A DNA stretch of 64,000 nt from Filobasidium wieringae (Eukaryota > Basidiomycota > Tremellomycetes > Filobasidiales > Filobasidiaceae). The notes beneath the pieces were generated by a model. That model was not told the DNA's origin. It did no database searches and saw only the letters and a program-made list of their open reading frames with translations. The translations under genes and the position numbers were made by a program. The stretch is taken from NCBI GenBank assembly GCA_001600055.1, contig BCIV01000002.1:810287-874286 (forward strand). The letters are read 5' to 3'. Numbering within the stretch: the first letter of the stretch is position 1; the number at the start of each line of letters is the position of its first letter. Below are positions 54,806 through 64,000 of this stretch, piece after piece.

Positions 54806-55334
54806 AGACAAAGGCAAGATGTATCCGAAGGCGCCCTGTGTCTCTGCCAATACGCAATCATTGTACCCCATTCTCCTTGTGTTGCCCCGATGTAAATCAC
54901 TGATCATCGCATTAGCCCCTTTGGCAAGTTTCCCAGATATGATTCGCGTTCGCGGGGAAGTCCGCGTCAGACGCGGCAGTTCAGATCGCAATTATGCCTA
55001 TAAAGGGGTCGCTTTCGTATGCCTCCTGCAAATCGTGCGGGGTAGCTTTCAGCCTAACGGCCCGGACTAACCCAAAGTTGATAATGGGACCAAAATTCCC
55101 CTTTATTCACGTGTTTCCCCACAACCAGTGACGAAAGCTTTGCAGGAGAGACAGAGATCATATAAGGCTCGCTATGCGTCAACGATGATCAACCAAAGAA
55201 TTCTATAGATCTTCTCTGCCTCTCAAACAGAAACTTCCACCCTCACTAAGACATCCAATCGACTCTGCTGGAACAGTCTTGATACCTCACACCCTTTACT
55301 TCGCTTAACGACTCTCCTCAAAACTGCCCAAGCA
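54806..55334. promoter_or_regulatory. Upstream region of the small acidic protein gene, with TATA box
   Basis: 529 nt. ATATAAGG at about 55160-55167 is a good TATA box, 170 nt before the ATG, followed by a CT-rich leader. TTCACGTGTTT near 55108 is a single E-box core. No gene is seen in this span. Confidence 0.5.
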
Positions 55335-55751
55335 ATGCTTTATCAACGACCTCAGATCGTCCAGTCCGGCTCGGACTCGTCTCTCCTATCGAACCTTTCT
55401 GCTTCTTCTGCTACGCCCACTTTTGCTAGTCTCAAGAGTATTGCATCTTCGACCGACTCCACGAAATCCTCTACCAAAAAGGCCGTCTTCTATCTATACG
55501 AGGAAGATTGCGATAGCGACGATGAAACCGATAACAAGGCGACGTTCTCCGTCAGTGTCGTTCAGTACAAGAAGAAAGATACCGCAAGAACCCCTACACC
55601 TACAAAAAACGAAAAGAAATTTGGAAGCAGTAATACAGAACTCAAAAAAACGGACAAGGTCATGGACTTTGGTGTTTTCCAGACAATGTGTCACTCGGCC
55701 GCTAGCAGAAACGGCACCTCTTCCCAAGCTCCAAGCTCACCCAACATGTGA
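55335..55751 (+). CDS. Small acidic/Ser-rich protein, unknown
   Basis: 138 aa in one exon. The first half is Ser/Thr-rich (SSLLSNLSASSATPTFASL). A core FYLYEEDCDSDDETDNKATF is followed by a beta-like SVSVVQYKKK and a basic tail. A splice of ACAT to CCATCC with donor GTGAAT (intron from about 55750) would replace the last residue with a ten-residue tail ending RRDFVR; I cannot decide between the two. A clear TATA box about 170 nt upstream supports a real, probably regulated transcript. No family is recognised. Confidence 0.6.
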   Translation: MLYQRPQIVQSGSDSSLLSNLSASSATPTFASLKSIASSTDSTKSSTKKAVFYLYEEDCDSDDETDNKATFSVSVVQYKKKDTARTPTPTKNEKKFGSSNTELKKTDKVMDFGVFQTMCHSAASRNGTSSQAPSSPNM

Positions 55752-56019
55752 ATTCTCGATACGTGAGTAGTTTTCCACTCGAACTACCATTGCTCCACAA
55801 GAACTGACCGTCGACGACCGGTCACTCTAGCCATCCTCATCGACGCGACTTCGTTCGATAGCGATATTCCATCATGCCAAAAGGGGCAAACCTTCGATTT
55901 CTTCTTGAATTAACAAATGTAACCGATCGAAATGGCACAATAATACGATGAACCGGATCTCTCCACGAAGCATGTATATATCGTGCGATTCAGCGAAAAT
56001 GCGAAAGTGTACAAGTGAT
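55752..56019. other. Convergent 3' region
   Basis: 268 nt between the 3' ends of the small acidic protein gene (+) and the bZIP gene (-). It probably holds both 3' UTRs. Nothing else is seen. Confidence 0.4.
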
Positions 56020-59000
56020 TTATTTCGGTAGGAACTGTGTTTCCCAATTGGGGGGAGGCATGTCGAGGCCTCCTTCTCTCCTGGCGTCGTGTCTTTCCGT
56101 ACCCATGATGATCTCGAACGGTCTCGCGCCTTGATGACCGTCCTTCCTCCTCCAAGCTTGTAGTGACGCGCAAAAGTCTTTTCCCGCCGGGAAGACGGTG
56201 ACCCAGCGGTTCCAGAAACAGGCGGGCTGTAGGGATACATACCTTTTGAGCGATTGTCGCGTCGAGTTCGCGGGTTGATGGTTGTACTTACCAGATCCCA
56301 GCAATACATCGACCAGGCGTTGCCGTAGATTCTGATGGGGGTCGAGGGAACTGAATAAGCGACTGATGCAGGCCGAACGGACCGATTCCCGACTCACATT
56401 GCTTCATGCAGAGAATCGCTAAAGAACGCCGTGAGATCCAGATCATGATTATCCGCCAATTCGTTCCGCATGATGATCCTCATCCGTAACAACATGGCGG
56501 GGACGAGTTGGACCCGTTTATCTCTCCCTTGGTATGCAGCCCATCTATTGTATAATTCCTTCCGTTCGCCCGTCATCTCCGACATCCGTTTCCCATCAAA
56601 GTATTCTTTACTGCCCTCCGGGTGGCAGTACGACATCAAGACTCGGTACAGGAGGTAAACCTGAGCGGGGGTATATGTCTGACGCCACACGGGTGGGGAG
56701 ATGAGGGGTATGGAACTCGGTTCCGCCTCGTGAGCTAGCAGATCCTCGTTTTCCAACCCTTTGAGCGCCTTCATGGCGTTCATAGACTCTTGCAGTACGT
56801 CACGGCTCGACATGATCGTACAGGCCGCTCGAGGGGTGTAAGCTTCGACGGGTTGAGTGTGTTGGATGAGGAAGCGTGCGACCCTCAGGGCACTGGCGGG
56901 CGATAACGAGTCCACGTCTTCCATCTTGAGCGTGGCCAACGAGTGTAGATCGAGGTTATCGATCGGGACGGGCTTGTGATCGTCATCCTCCGTCCGACCG
57001 TCCGGATAGAGATCGTTCATATCGACGGGGAAAGCAAAGCTGGAACTAGCAGGGGGGAAGAAGGAAGGAGTGAAAGGGATCGAGCTTGACGGGGTACCGG
57101 GGAAACGCTTTGCCTCTATGGCGAGGGCGGGTCGTCTTTCGTTCCCGACCTGGAAGGAGGATTCTTTCCAGGAGGACCCTGCTGCGGCTGGACTGAGGAG
57201 GGATTGAATGGAGATGGGCGAGGGGGGAGGGATTTCCACTCTCAGCCCCGATCGACCCTGGTCCGGTCCCCCAAACGACCCATCCCCCATCCGCGCCTTT
57301 TCCTTCGACCCGATATCCTCCTCCATCGGGTTCACACTCGACCCCGAACTCCCCCTCGTATCCACTCTCAAACGGGGCAAACCCCTCCCCCCCCTCTCCC
57401 CATCCTCACGAGCCCCGAATTTCGCCCGGATCCGCTCGATCGTCTCCTCCCCCCGCGGTCCCAACTCCCTCAACGCGCGTTCAAGAGCGTCCACCCGCTC
57501 GTCCTCCCTCCCCGAACGCGCCTCCATCTCCCGTACCCGACGCGACAAGCTCTCTATCTGATTCTCTTGCTGGGAGACGGTCGTCTCGAGAGCCTGCAAT
57601 TGGTTCGCTCGTCTCACTGTCAGGAATCGCGCGTCAGCGTCAGTGATCCAAACCTCTCGAGCACGTACCCAGGTCAAACCGGAGGACGACGACGGACGGA
57701 AAAAAATACTCACTCCTCAACCTCCTCTGTTTATCCCTATTCTTTTCCTTTCTTATATCCTCCTTATCCCTCCCCAACCCCATCCCCATTCCCATTCCCA
57801 TGCCCACCCCTTCCCCCGCAGGATCATCGGCCTCCCCATCCAACTCGTCTTCCTCCCCTTCTTCCCTCAGTGATGCGTCGTTCCCGTTCCCGTTCCCGTC
57901 GTTATTGTTGGCGGCGTCGTCGCTGGCGTTGTTGGTCCCCTGCGCCGTAAGACCCCGCTTGGACCGGGTGGAAGAGCCCGATCCCGTCCGACCGGTCTGA
58001 ACAGGGAGGTACAGTGAATTGCGAGGGTGGTGGATGCTCGAGGCGGAGGTGGAGGTGGCGAGCGGGAGGGGGAGGGGGAGGGGCAGGTGATCGTTTGATC
58101 GTTTTCGGAAGAAGAGGGAAGGGGATGGTTGGGTTTGATACACTTGACGTCCGTTGTTATTGCCATTGCCGTTGCCGTTGCCATTGCCGTCTCTATTACC
58201 GTTATTGCCATTACTATTACCATTCCCGAACCCCGACCCCCCAACATGTAAAGAACTAGATGACACGTCCCCATCCCCCTCGAACAAACGATGACCGCTC
58301 GACCCCGCACCCGCACCCGCGCCCGCACCCGTACCCGTACTGGAACTGGCATTGGGGACGGCGTGAAACCCAAGGGGACTGGTCCTCTTCCTCTTCCCCC
58401 CCGTCCCCGATCGGGTTTCGTTCTGGTCGTGGTGGTGGTTGTGATCGTGGTTGTGGCCGTGGTGGTGGTTTTGATCGTGGTTGTGGCCGTGATGGTGGTT
58501 ATGATTGTGAGGGCTATGGCTGGGGAAAGGGTAATCCCCGAAGAGCGGGTCGTACTGGGATGTCGGTTGTTGCTGTTGCGCAGGATGAGATCCCTGACCC
58601 TGCCCCGGTGCATACGCACCAGACCCAAACCCGACCCACCCTGTTTTCCCGGGCAAGCTCAACCCCCCCGCCCCGACCCCGACGCCGACGCCGACCGCGA
58701 GGGAAGAAGGGTAGTTGGGGTGGGTGGTTATGGGAGGAGGAAGGATGGGGTAGCGGGATTCCTCTGGGTTCCAGTGCGGTGCGTGGGCATGGGCGTGGAC
58801 GTGGGCGTTCATCGGCGGCAGCGGGAGGGGGTAGGGGGGAGGTTGCATTTGGGTATGGGATTGAGGATTGGAATGATGTTGATGGGATAAGAACGACCCT
58901 CCCGACGTGGGTAACGGTGTGAAAAACTCGCCCGCCCTTGCCCTCTCGACGCCTGTGTTCGTGGTCGTGGTCGTGGTCGTGGAGGAAGCACCGCCCTCAC

Positions 59001-59220
59001 CCCTCGGTACCCAAGGACCCAACCCCCGCATGCCCATCCCCTGCACGTCCCCACCGACTTGCGCGGGTCGTTCCCCCCGGACCATACGTGGTTCGAGTTG
59101 TGCGTTGGTGAGCGGGGGACGACGTGAGTGTGAGGTGTCGGTGTTGGTTGGGGGTTGATCGTGCGTGAGGGTGTGCGTGTGAGGACGAAAGGTTGAATGG
59201 GAATGGGAAGTGGGAACCAT
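56020..59220 (-). CDS. Large bZIP-type transcription factor with low-complexity N-terminus
   Basis: Exons (-): 57714..59220, 56398..57616, 56292..56331 and 56020..56226; 990 aa. The basic region is split by intron 1: KEKNRDKQRRLR joins to MRRANQLQALETTVSQQENQ. It shows the N-x7-R spacing of bZIP factors, followed by a heptad coiled coil with Leu/Val/Ile positions. The N-terminal 480 residues are low complexity: Pro/His/Gly-rich, a His-rich tract (about 235-265), an Asn-Gly repeat and a Met-Gly repeat. After the zipper a long conserved-looking part includes VYLLYRVLMSYCHPEGSKEY and a C-terminal NAWSMYCWDLPACFWNRWV. The partner promoter is unknown. A bZIP with extended His clusters may sense metal; that is inference. 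Confidence 0.85.
58428..58517. repeat. 30-nt minisatellite coding a His-rich tract in the bZIP gene
   Basis: Three tandem copies at 58428-58457, 58458-58487 and 58488-58517. The first two differ at one base; the third is more diverged. On the minus strand each codes a ten-residue unit of the form G-H-N-H-D-(H/Q)-N-H-H-H. Confidence 0.9.
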
Positions 59221-61752
59221 CGGGGCGCATCACTCTGATCCAGAGAACGTGAACGGTGAACGGTGAACTGTGATTGGCCAGGTGGACGAATTCCAACACG
59301 TTCCCGACGGTGAATAACCCGGAAACCTCGTTCGATGGGGACGCTCTGTCGTCGGCGAGTTTCCCTTTCGTCTCGTCTCGTCTACTGCAGGGAATCCTCT
59401 GCCACCAACGGGTGAGTCACCGACCGGGTCAGATGGACTCGACTATCTCAGCGCCACCTGGGAATTCTACTGGATTGCAGTGCAGCGTCGACGCTGGGTG
59501 CAAGTGGATCCAACGGTGAGTGTCGAGTGTTGCAGGTCGCAGGTCGCAGGTGAGGGTGACCGAGTGGGATGATATCGATCGACAGCCGTTCGGTAGTGCC
59601 AATCGCCACGCCGAACCCTGTTCCTTCCCTGCGTTTTCACTTTGGATGACGTTTTCCAGGTGCAAGTGGCAAGTCGTTCCAGTAGCGGCCAGAGTGGTGG
59701 CCATCCATGTGACACGTCAGCGTACAAGCGTACAAGAGGGAAAACGACCGATCGTCAATCACCTCGAATGGAACAACAACTCACAGAATCACTTCGGATC
59801 ACCCTCGAAGGGATCGTCGCGCTCAAACCGAAGATCTCCCACCCGCCCTGGTCAACAACTCCCGTCCCCTTTCGTTCACTATCACTGGAATCCCTCCCCT
59901 TCCCCCCCCCTTCCCTGCCCAGCCGCCAGAGAGAGTTTCCGTAGATCATCGTTTCCCGGGCATAATAACGTCCTTTCGCTTATCCCCCTCCACCAAGCAT
60001 CATCACATCACATCACATCACATCGCACGCCCCCATGACACGCCAGCACGCTGATCACCCCCGCTCGGCAGCTCGGCGCACGAGGTAACCCAAATCACGT
60101 TCGGCTAGAAAACCTCAGGGAACGTCAACGTCAGGGAACGTCAGGGTGGCTGACCAAGCCCCCCCAGCCCCGCCCGCATGCCGGATCCGGAGTGACAAGC
60201 CTCCCCAACCTCTCTCGCCCACTTCCTGCCCACTCGGCTCGCCCGCTCGAAAGGGAGCGATTCCAGCGAACCCAAACGGTAAAGTGCTCTTTCCTCTTCT
60301 CTTCGGCCGCTCACGTACGGCGCGGCGCGTACGGCAAGCAAGGTCGATCACACTATCACTGCTGCTGCTCGCGCGGACTGGGATGACGTGAGCAGGACGA
60401 GCGGGGGCCGGCCGGTCGTTTCACTTGCGATGGGTACTCTTTCTTGTACCGAAACACGACACTCATATACTCAGTACTCAGGGTGTTCGGGAGCGGGATA
60501 TGATGTTACATTACGGGATCCGTCTTTGAATGACAGATGACAGGTGATCGGACCAGGCCGCTTTGGGATCCATACAAGCTCACTGGGTCTGTGCAGGACC
60601 AGCGACTGTCGACCGTCGACTGTCGACTGCCGAGAACGGGAACGGGAACGAGGTAGATCCTCATTCATCTCGCACCTCGAGCATTCCACCGGGTCAAACC
60701 CGGTCCGAACCGACCACAGGGACATGAAACATACCCCACTTCCGTCGCTCAGTCGTTCAGTCGAGACGGTCCCATTTCGCGGGTTCAGGGGTTCACGGAT
60801 CGGGACTTCTTAGGAAATGAGCGTTTGGACGGGTATCTGTTTGGAGCGAGAGATCTTCTGGGACGGATCGTTGTTGGGCATCGTCGAGCATCAGTGGATG
60901 AGCATCAACTATATGTTATTAGCGGTGGAACGCTACTCTGCACTCGCCACCGTGCCCTTCCTTCCTCACGGGTAGAACCAGGTCCGATCCGTTCTTTCCC
61001 AACCATACTCGACAGGCAGGTCGTGATTCCGATCACGATGGGGAGCGATCCCGTCGATTCTAATTCTGCACCTCGGCGTCCGTCATCACGAATCACGAAT
61101 CACGAACGGGGCGATGGCGAGGATCTACCGCCTCGAGTCATTCCATCTACCTAGGTCTGGACGTGCAGGGGCGTTTCGTCTTCTTCCTCTAGGACGAATC
61201 TCGTCTCACCCGTGAACCCCCCGTTCGCTCGTCCAATCGGATGAACGTCCTTACAAATACCGAGACATGGATATGGGACGATCTGACGGGACGATCAGGG
61301 AGGGAAAGTGGAGGGTCCAACACGTCTGAGAGGTGATCTACCGTCAGCCTCTTGGAAGATCGTTCCCGTCCACTCTGGTGGGATCTTTTCTCTTCTGCCG
61401 CTCTTCCCATTCGAGCTGCACCGCAACGTCGGACGGGTGGGTAGGTTCGTGTGATGGGCGAGTTGCCGTTGCTCGGAAACGGCCTGGATCTCCAGTCATC
61501 CTCGACGGCCTGCATGGTCTTGTCTCGTAGTAGAGTCGATCCTAGTTCGCACTCCCGGAATTTATAGATCTGATCATGTTGACCACGTGGTCTTGCCGAG
61601 GGGTCGCATACACTTTTACCGTGTTCCCTAGGATCTCGAGCGATGGAACCTCGGAGTACGATATCCGCCAGTCACACCAGTCCCGTTCCATTTCGTGTCA
61701 TGTCGCATGTCGTACTATCGTTACATCCATCCCCCCTCCCCCCTCCTTCTCC
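59221..61752. promoter_or_regulatory. 2.5-kb regulatory spacer between the bZIP and STEEP1-like genes
   Basis: No gene is supported here, though many frames are open because the GC content is high. It contains several short tandem repeats: ATCAC units at about 59999-60024, GGGAACGTCA units at 60116-60146, GTCGACTGTCGACCGTCGAC-like units at 60604-60630 and ATCACGA units at 61085-61107. Most of the span is probably the promoter and leader of the bZIP gene, which starts at 59220. Large upstream regions are typical of regulated transcription-factor genes. Confidence 0.5.
60604..60630. repeat. Short tandem palindromic repeat (GTCGAC-based)
   Basis: CGACTGTCGACCGTCGACTG then TCGACTG: three GTCGAC palindromes spaced 8-9 nt apart, followed by CGGGAACGGGAACG. 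Possible protein-binding cluster, or simple repeat. Confidence 0.6.
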
Positions 61753-62622
61753 TCAATACGGCGTCTCCCCCACGTCCAACTTTTCTTCCCGACTACCACC
61801 CACTTGCAGGTTCTTCCGATCCTTTTCCAGTTGCCGTCTAGCTTCATCGCTCAACTTCATCTCCGTCCCCGTCATCTCTTTCCTCAGCTCGCTCTCTTGC
61901 AGTGACATCTGGACCGCTTGTTCGCCGTCGAAAGCGTCGTCCGGGATCCGTCCTTGTCTGTCACGACGATGTGATCGTGTCGATGAGTTTGAACGGATGA
62001 AAATGAGCTTCGACACTCACTGTTCGGTGATCCCGCCCTTCAAGATGTAGACGAACTGTCCGGATCCGACTGGTGGTGGTCCCGTTTGATAGCCAACTGA
62101 TTCGACGACCGATCGACGTCAGAGAAATCCGCTCGCTCTAGAAACGACTCGGCCACTCGACTTGCCTTGGGTATTACATCTCGAGCAGAGCAGTGGTAAT
62201 CTCGGTTCCAATCGAGGGTCTCCTCGTCTGCGATTTTAGGAAACCATCAGGTGGGAGACGCGAGGTACGGCGAACCGAGTCGTCCACTGACCTCTTCATC
62301 AAACATCGGGTTCCTTCCTTTGCGTTCAGCTTGAATTTTCGAGCAGCTTGTACGGGTAGATTGGGACCATCTTTGCATCGAAGGATGTAGGCTCCGTCCG
62401 TCCTGGTTTCGTATCGGGAAGATATCTCGTCAATAAGACTCCACCGATCGATACGCTCGGGTCGGCTCACCGTCGTCTTGGTAATTTGTCCAGCCCTCTA
62501 TCTATCACCAGTAAAAACTCTCCACAGAGGCAGTAGAACGTCCGGAGGATCGCTTGTGACGAAGCGGTCGCGGTGGCTTGATCCGAGGAGGATACCGCGG
62601 CTCGAGAGACGACCTTGGGCAT
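61753..62622 (-). CDS. STEEP1-like (UPF0428) protein
   Basis: Exons (-): 62471..62622, 62292..62402, 62166..62227, 62021..62096 and 61753..61957; 201 aa. It opens MPKVVSRAAVSSSDQ and has FYCLCGEFLLVIDRGLDKLP, matching the start of human STEEP1 (MPKVVSRS... YYCLCGQ). CSRCNTQVGYQ corresponds to the second Cys pair; together CxC and CxxC suggest a zinc site. A charged C-terminal helix (SLQESELRKEMTGTEMKLS) ends the protein. In animals STEEP1 helps export the sensor STING from the ER; fungi lack STING, so the ancestral role is probably a more general one, such as in splicing or ER traffic. Intron 3 has a GC donor. Confidence 0.88.
62097..62165 (-). other. GC-AG intron in the STEEP1-like gene
   Basis: The exon ends ACCCAAG, the intron begins GCAAGT and ends GAATCAG; 69 nt. 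It joins CNTQ to VGYQTGPPP in frame. No GT donor nearby works. Confidence 0.85.
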
Positions 62623-62879
62623 GACTTGCGGAGGGCGTAGGTCGATGGGGTCAGTGTCGAGTTAGGAGGGGTCTCGTTTTTTGCCTGTAGATTCAGGTTC
62701 TGCCTTTCTTGACAGGATGATCCGAGCTGGATATGCATGAGCAAGACTTTGTCCGATTTGCATCCGGTGGTCTCAACGGGATCTCGAACTGGTCTCTTTC
62801 TGAAATTGGTTGATCGTCCTTACGCTGGATGGAATCCATATCGACCATACCATCAAGGAGTGACTACTGACTACACATC

Positions 62880-64000
62880 ATGTCTACCGAAGAGTACGTA
62901 TCCTGTAAAGAACGAGAATGATTCGAACACTGATAATGCTCCCTGCTCTTCAGATCAAAGGCAACCGCTCCAAAGACGGCAGATGTCGTTCCAGCCAAAG
63001 AGAAGCCTCGAGCTAGATTAGGAGAAACGCATATCGTCGAACTGTCTGACGATGAAGATGACGAAGACCTGGTCGGAAGAGATGATGACGAGATGGCGAG
63101 GGGAGATGCGAGCGATCCGGATTTCCTCAAAACCTATCCGGATGAAACCGACGTGAGTGTTCACAATCCATCGATCCGGCATGTCAGCTTACCCTTCCGT
63201 CGGTTTCGAAAGGATTTACACCTACAACATCTGAAAGTGACGAGCGAACTACTCCCTCAACTGCACTTCTCTCGATTTGGGAAGACCTTGAAACGTCTAT
63301 GTCTTCGTCAGAACAACCTGACCTCCCCCTTGCCTGCCGAGGCTTTCCAAGGCCTGGAAGCTCTGACAGAGCTGGACATGTACGACAACCGACTGGGATC
63401 CAGGGTCAGGGACAATGAGATTGCAGGCTGCTCTAGCTTGACGTGAGTCGTAATGATCCTGCCGAACAGCAAGATCTTTGGCTGACTCTCACTTCCTCCC
63501 CCTTTGTCGGCTCGGTAGAACTCTGGACTTGTCCTTTAACAATATTCGACATGCTCCCAATCTCCCATCTCAAAGACATATCGAGACGCTGTACCTGGTG
63601 CAGAACAAGATAGCTCAAATTGAAGAGGGGGAATTGGACTGGTGCGCTGGAACGATGAAGAGCTTGGAATTGGGTGGAAACAGATTACGAGTAAGCGAAG
63701 CCCCGGTGTCAGTCTTATCAATTACAAGGTGCTCATCCCTCGTCTTCGCAATGACAGAAAATAGAGAATCTAGAGAAGTTGACTCTACTGGAAGAATTAT
63801 GGTTGGGAAAGAACAAGATCAGGGCTTTCGAAGTGAGATACATGGTCAGACGTGGACAGATATCAATAATAGCTGACTCTGCTTCATATGATCGGGCAGA
63901 ATATGAGCTCTTTCTGCAATTTGAAGATCCTCTCCATACAGTCGAATCGAATTACCAAGCTGGAAGGTTTAGAGGGCTTGACCGCGCTCGAGGAATTATA
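62880..64000 (+). CDS. SDS22: SDS22, leucine-rich regulatory subunit of protein phosphatase 1 (3' end outside window)
   Basis: Exons seen: 62880..62893, 62954..63152, 63213..63442, 63519..63690, 63758..63832 and 63900 to the window edge. After an acidic N-terminus (VELSDDEDDEDLVGRDDDE), SDS22-type repeats follow: GKTLKRLCLRQNNL, LEALTELDMYDNRL, LTTLDLSFNNIRHAPNL, IETLYLVQNKIAQIE, MKSLELGGNRLRKIENLE, LEELWLGKNKIRAFE and LKILSIQSNRITKLEGLE. SDS22 controls assembly and nuclear localisation of PP1. The acceptor at 63212 (TTCGAAAG) was chosen because it gives DDLHLQHLKV and keeps frame. The rest of the gene lies beyond 64000. Confidence 0.93.

Noticed and set aside
56020..56397. Separate small gene at the 3' end of the bZIP gene
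   Set aside because: The frame is joined in phase to the bZIP by two short introns and an exon of 40 nt; total length divisible by three.
57204..58922. Long + strand frames opposite the bZIP gene
   Set aside because: Shadows caused by GC-rich, repeat-coded low-complexity sequence on the minus strand.

Overview
The window is nuclear DNA of a basidiomycete fungus, most likely a Tremellomycete (Cryptococcus/Kwoniella/Tremella relatives). The reasons are dense short introns (mostly 55-90 nt, GT-AG with CTRAY-type branch points), tightly packed genes on both strands, and gene content: a urease accessory UreD, a site-2 protease, an EF-hand external NADH dehydrogenase and a flavodoxin-containing sulfite reductase beta subunit. 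There is no rRNA, recognisable tRNA, CRISPR array or intact transposon. Exon models were built by hand from splice sites, reading frame and family similarity. Every multi-exon model has a total length divisible by three.

Layout. 0-5 kb: edge fragment (-), IAH1 esterase (+), KTI12 (-), a small DUF2462-like basic protein (+), a coiled-coil protein (-). 5-16 kb: SFT2 (+), site-2 protease (-), AMMECR1 (-), a possible structured RNA, a methyltransferase-like membrane protein (-), an NTF2-like protein (+), a mitochondrial ribosomal protein (-), UreD (-), a broken small gene (-). 16-26.6 kb: DSK2 ubiquilin (-), a 2-kb divergent spacer, a mucin-like SH3 membrane protein (+), a Pro/Ser-rich protein (-), a SurE phosphatase carrying a retrotransposon-gag-like insertion (+). 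27-40 kb: lipin/PAH1 (+), a four-TM protein (-), an orphan protein (+), a KDEL-tailed thioredoxin/PDI (+), NDE1 (-). 40-52 kb: F-box/LRR (-), sulfite reductase beta (-), FBXO9-like F-box (-). 52-64 kb: CTD-interacting-domain protein (+), a small acidic protein (+), a large low-complexity bZIP factor (-), a 2.5-kb regulatory spacer, STEEP1-like protein (-), SDS22 (+, cut by the window end).

There are no co-transcribed clusters; neighbours are mostly unrelated housekeeping genes. Loose themes are ER membrane and lipid biology (site-2 protease, lipin, SFT2, PDI, STEEP1-like) and ubiquitin (DSK2 and two F-box proteins).

The most interesting observations are the gag-like segment inside the SurE enzyme, three GC-AG introns with the same GCAAGT donor, a 755-nt intron in the CID gene that is open in frame, a 30-nt minisatellite coding a His-rich metal-binding-like tract in the bZIP factor, and a TATA-led hairpin-rich non-coding stretch near 10.4-10.8 kb.
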